Assembly (NCBI GenBank): GCA_002478565.1
Contig: DLPC01000023.1
Location: 124,001 to 188,000, forward strand
Reading direction: 5' to 3'
Length of the DNA stretch: 64,000 nt
Source: Flavobacteriales bacterium UBA7468
GTDB taxonomy: Bacteria; Bacteroidota; Bacteroidia; Flavobacteriales_D; Crocinitomicaceae
This document shows positions 58,347 to 64,000 of this stretch, piece by piece. Under the pieces are notes generated by a model. The model did no database searches. It was not told where the DNA came from and was given only the letters and a program-made list of their open reading frames with translations. Position 1 is the stretch's first letter. Every line of letters starts with the position of its first letter. A program made the position numbers and the translations under genes.

Positions 58347-59771
58347 ATGTCAGCTGTACCCCATATAGATGCGTTTGTTGAGCGTTGTGCTAGCGTTTTT
58401 CAGTTCCCACTGACCAACGACCAAATTGCAGCACTTGATCAATTTGCGCAATTCTGGTACACTGAACAAAACAGAAAGGTCTGGGTGCTTACCGGTTTTG
58501 CCGGAACTGGTAAATCAACTTTGATCGCTGGTATCACACAACTATTGCGCATTGAAAAAATAAATTTTCGCCTATTGGCTCCCACAGGTAGGGCCGCAAA
58601 AGTTTTGTCCAACTATGCAGATCGGCCGGCAAGTACCATCCATAGACAAATCTATTTTTCAGGTGGCGAACTTGCGCAACAAGGCTTAACAAAAGCCCGG
58701 AATTTACACAAGAACACCTTGTTTTTTGTCGACGAGGCCTCTATGTTGGCAGATGCCGAGACGATGGATGCCGACAATTTGCTAGAGGATTTACTCAACT
58801 ATGTGTACACTGGTGAAAATTGCCATTTAATTTTGATTGGTGACCCCGGTCAGTTACCTCCCGTTGGACAACCTTATTCCATAGCACTCAAACCACAACT
58901 CTTACTCGAGAGGTATCCGAGTTTAACCATTTATCATGCCCACCTCAATCAAGTTGTCCGCGTGAATGAACATTCAGGAATTCTAGATTGTGCCACTAAA
59001 TTGCGCGGCCTACAAAACTATCAGTTACCGCTATTTGATCGCCTAAAACCCCAACAAGTCCAGAGAATAAACGGAGGTGAATTCCAAGAATATCTAGAAT
59101 CATCTTTTTCTGAAGTGGGTACTGACGAAAGTATCTTGCTCACGATGTCAAATAAACGCGCCAACCAGTGGAATCGCGAAATAAGAAATCGGGTCTTTTA
59201 CCGAGAGGAAATTCTCGAAAAAGGAGATTTATTGATGGTTGTTAAAAACAATTATTTCTGGCTAGACCCCAATTCAAAAATGGGTTTTATTGCCAATGGT
59301 GAATTGGCTAGAATAGACAGAGTTAGACGCTTCGAAGCACACTTTGGTTTTGAGTTTGCCTATATTGATCTTCGTTTTGTAGATTATCCTGAGCAGAGCC
59401 CTTTGAGTTGCTGGGTACATTTGTCGAGTTTGACAGATGAAGCACCTAGCCTAACAAGAGATACATTGCGCAAATTATTCTACGCGATAGAAGCCACACA
59501 TTCGGATATCAAAAACAAACAAAAACGGTACCGAGAAGTAATGAAAAATCCGTTTTTCAATGCTTTACAAATCAAGTATGCACATGCGATAACAGTGCAT
59601 AAAGCTCAAGGTGGACAATGGGCACATGTTTATATAGATTACGGTTTTATACCTGAAGAACGCAAAAACGACCAATATTTAAGGTGGTTGTATACCTCCG
59701 TAACGCGTGCAAGTGAAAAGCTCTATTTGCTCAATTTCCCTGACGACTATTTTATGGAATCAATGGATTAA
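58347..59771 (+). CDS. RecD-like ATP-dependent DNA helicase
   Basis: A 474-residue superfamily 1 helicase. Motifs: Walker A VLTGFAGTGKSTLIAGI, RLLAPTGRAAKVL, Walker B FFVDEASML, LILIGDPGQLPPVG, VVRVNEHSGI, and C-terminal HAITVHKAQGGQWAHVYID and WLYTSVTRASEKLYLL. It resembles the helicase core of RecD2 without its N-terminal extension. Role in DNA repair is inferred. Its stop overlaps the stop of the M61 gene (TTAA). Confidence 0.9.
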   Translation: MSAVPHIDAFVERCASVFQFPLTNDQIAALDQFAQFWYTEQNRKVWVLTGFAGTGKSTLIAGITQLLRIEKINFRLLAPTGRAAKVLSNYADRPASTIHRQIYFSGGELAQQGLTKARNLHKNTLFFVDEASMLADAETMDADNLLEDLLNYVYTGENCHLILIGDPGQLPPVGQPYSIALKPQLLLERYPSLTIYHAHLNQVVRVNEHSGILDCATKLRGLQNYQLPLFDRLKPQQVQRINGGEFQEYLESSFSEVGTDESILLTMSNKRANQWNREIRNRVFYREEILEKGDLLMVVKNNYFWLDPNSKMGFIANGELARIDRVRRFEAHFGFEFAYIDLRFVDYPEQSPLSCWVHLSSLTDEAPSLTRDTLRKLFYAIEATHSDIKNKQKRYREVMKNPFFNALQIKYAHAITVHKAQGGQWAHVYIDYGFIPEERKNDQYLRWLYTSVTRASEKLYLLNFPDDYFMESMD

Positions 59772-61480
59772 TTGTTCATCCAAGCTTTCAGGGCCTTTTC
59801 TTGATGCTGATTGTTTTGCACAGACTTCACAACCGAATGCTGTGCAAAAAAATTGCGATCAACCTCAGGAATAAAGCATTCTAAAATGCGGCCAGCCCGC
59901 TCGATAAGCAAGGTTTTGTTTTGGTTTTCATGGTAGCTGAGCCAATTATCAAGGTTTGGCAGGGCCCTCATGTTATTGACTGCAATAATAAGATCACCTA
60001 AAGATAAGCCACCCAATTCAGCCGGTGACCCAGGATAAATTTGTATAATTTGCCAATCTTTACCGACTTGAACTGTTTTTATACCAAATCGTGCTTCGGC
60101 ATAACTTGTGGCTGCCTTTTGCTGCAATTCTAGTCCAAAATATTCGAATGCCTCTGAAAGTAACTGTTCGTAAGGTGCTGACCCGTAAACAAAATCTTTG
60201 AAAAATTCGTTGAAATCGAGACCGGAAAAATTCTCAAGCGCACGTTGGTAATCTTTTATAGAATAAGCTTTTTGTTGACAAGCAAAATCATAATAGAGTT
60301 GTTTCATGATAGTTTCAAGTCCAACTTTATTTTGGCTCGCTTGTCGTAATTTCATATCGATATAAAAGGCCAATAAACAACCTTCAGTGTAAATAGAGAC
60401 TTTGCGGCCAGGCGCACCGGGCACATAACCATCTAGCCAGGTATCAAAGGATGCATTGGCAACACTCATTGAAAAGCGGGCAGGATTGTCCAGGTGTTTC
60501 TGAACTTGTTTGCTGAGTTCTTTGAGGTATTGTTCTAATGTAAAAACGCCACTTTTAAGTAAATAGAGGTCACCCATGTAGGTGGTGATACCTTCGTAAA
60601 TGAAGCCGGCTTCAGAGTAGTTTTCTTGCTTGAAATTGTATGGATACAATTCAATTGGTCTGATAGATTTGACATTCCAAACATGATACAGCTCATGCGA
60701 GCTCACGCCAAGTAATTCGGTGTAAAGTGTGGTGAAAACATCAGCGCTTGGCCCCAAGGAAATGACCGTAGAACTTAGGTGTTCTACACCGTGATAGGCA
60801 GCGTAGGGTAAGGATTGAATCAAAAAAGTGAATTCTTTGACCGGGAACTCACCGAAATCTTCCATTTGCTTTCGAGTAAAACGCTCAAAATCGTGAAGTA
60901 ATTTGTCCCAGGGAATGAACTTTTGGTTGTTAAAGCAAATGTGAAACGTGGTGCCTTCGATCGTGTAGCTGCGACGCTCTATTTGCGCACTGCAAATAAA
61001 TGGGCTATCTGCTAACTGATCAAAATCTGTAAAGCTTGCTTTGTTATTTTCAAAGTTTACCCCAGCGGCAATTTGATATTTTTCAGGAAGATGCAATTGC
61101 ACTTCTATTCCATTCTTCTCCTGAGGACTTGAGTAAATGAAGCAATTGACCGGATTGATGTAAAGTTGCTGTTCGTCGAGATAGCTCGAGCCAGCATTGA
61201 GTTCTGCTGCGTAATAACTGTATTCAATTGTTACAAAAGCTGAAGCCTCACAAGCTACCTTCCAGGTATCTTTGCGCGTCTTGCTGAGCGCAAGCCGCTC
61301 GTTTTTGTCATTGAAGGCGCGTAATCCTTTGATGTTTTTTGCAAAATTCCCCAATTCGTAGCGCCCTGGTCGCCAACTCGCCAATTCCAAAAACAGTTCG
61401 GCTTCAGTTACCGGGATGCGCGCCTTGAACTGAATGTAGCGCGTTTGGGGTTGGTCGCAGAAGACGTCGTAGCGAATCAT
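59768..61480 (-). CDS. M61 family metallopeptidase with PDZ domain
   Basis: A 570-residue peptidase of the M61 (glycyl aminopeptidase) family. The zinc site is LGVSSHELYHVWNVKSIRP (HExxH), with EAGFIYEGITTYMGDLYL supplying the third ligand region. The N-terminus (about residues 1-160) is beta-sandwich like. A PDZ-type segment is near the end (IQIYPGSPAELGGLSLGDLII). No clear signal peptide, so it may be cytoplasmic. Substrate unknown. Confidence 0.9.
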   Translation of the reverse strand: MIRYDVFCDQPQTRYIQFKARIPVTEAELFLELASWRPGRYELGNFAKNIKGLRAFNDKNERLALSKTRKDTWKVACEASAFVTIEYSYYAAELNAGSSYLDEQQLYINPVNCFIYSSPQEKNGIEVQLHLPEKYQIAAGVNFENNKASFTDFDQLADSPFICSAQIERRSYTIEGTTFHICFNNQKFIPWDKLLHDFERFTRKQMEDFGEFPVKEFTFLIQSLPYAAYHGVEHLSSTVISLGPSADVFTTLYTELLGVSSHELYHVWNVKSIRPIELYPYNFKQENYSEAGFIYEGITTYMGDLYLLKSGVFTLEQYLKELSKQVQKHLDNPARFSMSVANASFDTWLDGYVPGAPGRKVSIYTEGCLLAFYIDMKLRQASQNKVGLETIMKQLYYDFACQQKAYSIKDYQRALENFSGLDFNEFFKDFVYGSAPYEQLLSEAFEYFGLELQQKAATSYAEARFGIKTVQVGKDWQIIQIYPGSPAELGGLSLGDLIIAVNNMRALPNLDNWLSYHENQNKTLLIERAGRILECFIPEVDRNFFAQHSVVKSVQNNQHQEKALKAWMNN

Positions 61481-61483
61481 GGT

Positions 61484-63699
<2,216 letters not shown>

Positions 63700-63702
63700 A
63701 AG

Positions 63703-64000
63703 TTAGTCTACTAAAGACGCAAGTTCACCTCTAATAACTCCTCTGATTTGCCCTTGAAGTGTTGCATCTTTAAAAGGACTGAAACGCAGCTGTTCTGGAT
63801 GCATATTTGGCACATAAGGAAGACTTGGGTCAAAAAGTGTGAGTTCTGCAAAAGCACCTTCCTCAATGATGTTTGGCTCAAGTCCTAGTACTTTGCGAGG
63901 ACCTCCATTTAACGCCTGTAATAGAGATACTAAATCTTGCTGATAGTGTGTATTTAGGGCAGCGAAGAAAGTTTCTAGTTGTGGAGTACCAAAATGAGCA
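63703..64000 (-). CDS. pyrC: Dihydroorotase, C-terminal part (cut by window edge)
   Basis: The last 98 codons of a dihydroorotase-like gene are read on the minus strand, stop TAA at 63703-63705. The reading includes PRKVLGLEPNIIEEGAFAEL and TLFDPSLPY, then FSPFKDATLQGQIRGVIRGE, which match the C-terminal region of class I dihydroorotase. The enzyme closes dihydroorotate in pyrimidine synthesis. The 5' end is outside the window. An inactive paralogue (PyrC') cannot be excluded because the metal site is not visible. Confidence 0.78.
   Translation of the reverse strand, partial: AHFGTPQLETFFAALNTHYQQDLVSLLQALNGGPRKVLGLEPNIIEEGAFAELTLFDPSLPYVPNMHPEQLRFSPFKDATLQGQIRGVIRGELASLVD

Overview
The window is a dense, chromosomal-looking stretch of a member of the phylum Bacteroidota. 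The best fit is Flavobacteriales, possibly near Fluviicola/Crocinitomicaceae, but that family-level placement is inference. Reasons: a PorX regulator and PorP/SprF protein of the type IX secretion system (T9SS), cargo proteins with type A and type B C-terminal sorting domains, a type III glutamine synthetase, Bacteroidota-specific families (DUF3822, DUF5522, DUF1599), and repeated matches to the Bacteroidota -7 promoter box TAnnTTTG instead of sigma-70 boxes with Shine-Dalgarno sites. No rRNA, tRNA, IS element, prophage or CRISPR array was seen, and no gene-free stretch reaches 300 bases.

Layout. 1-4208: start of ahcY (cut by the window edge), hemH, then a LuxE-like protein, a small TauE/SafE permease, an M20 amidohydrolase and a lipoprotein. 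4216-7795: sufS-sufE-sufT (Fe-S assembly) and porX. 7842-13293: HD hydrolase, small MscS channel, mazG, and an envelope group (PagL-like deacylase, GIN-domain lipoprotein, beta-barrel protein). 13306-18656: exonuclease III, pcm, a sigma-54 activator without a DNA-binding domain, and a YfhO-type membrane protein. 18653-22589: thioredoxin-like protein, FkbM methyltransferase and two glycosyltransferases. 22582-29725: alaS, O-methyltransferase, mnmD, Nudix hydrolase and glutamine synthetase III, with a possible small RNA between mnmD and the Nudix gene. 29784-36193: T9SS cargo proteins, an acyltransferase, DUF5522, a PLP deaminase-like enzyme and a 59-residue peptide gene.

36014-39003 is the most interesting part: a short precursor-like peptide faces an operon of a PqqD-like protein, an HprK-like P-loop kinase and a nucleotidyltransferase, with a divergent soluble S24/S26-type peptidase. 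This looks like a peptide-modification system without a recognised maturation enzyme such as a radical-SAM enzyme or cyclase.

39015-40989 holds a PorP/SprF protein and its likely type B cargo. 41055-55162 holds folP divergent from a 13-kb co-directional series: DUF1599, DoxX/MauE-thioredoxin, tpiA, prmA, a 1502-residue secreted protein of unknown function, plsY, and a roughly 1592-residue PorE-like protein ending in two SPOR-like domains after a hypervariable-looking repeat tract. 55165-64000 holds a thioredoxin-fold protein, coaD, rsmD, DUF3822, a RecD-like helicase, an M61 peptidase, an ABC-F ATPase, a PmtA-like methyltransferase and the 3' end of a dihydroorotase gene.

The genome is very compact. 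Several convergent pairs overlap by their stop codons, two divergent pairs share start-codon bases (CATG), and several genes have a -7-like box ending 3-4 bases before the ATG, which would make their mRNAs leaderless or nearly so.
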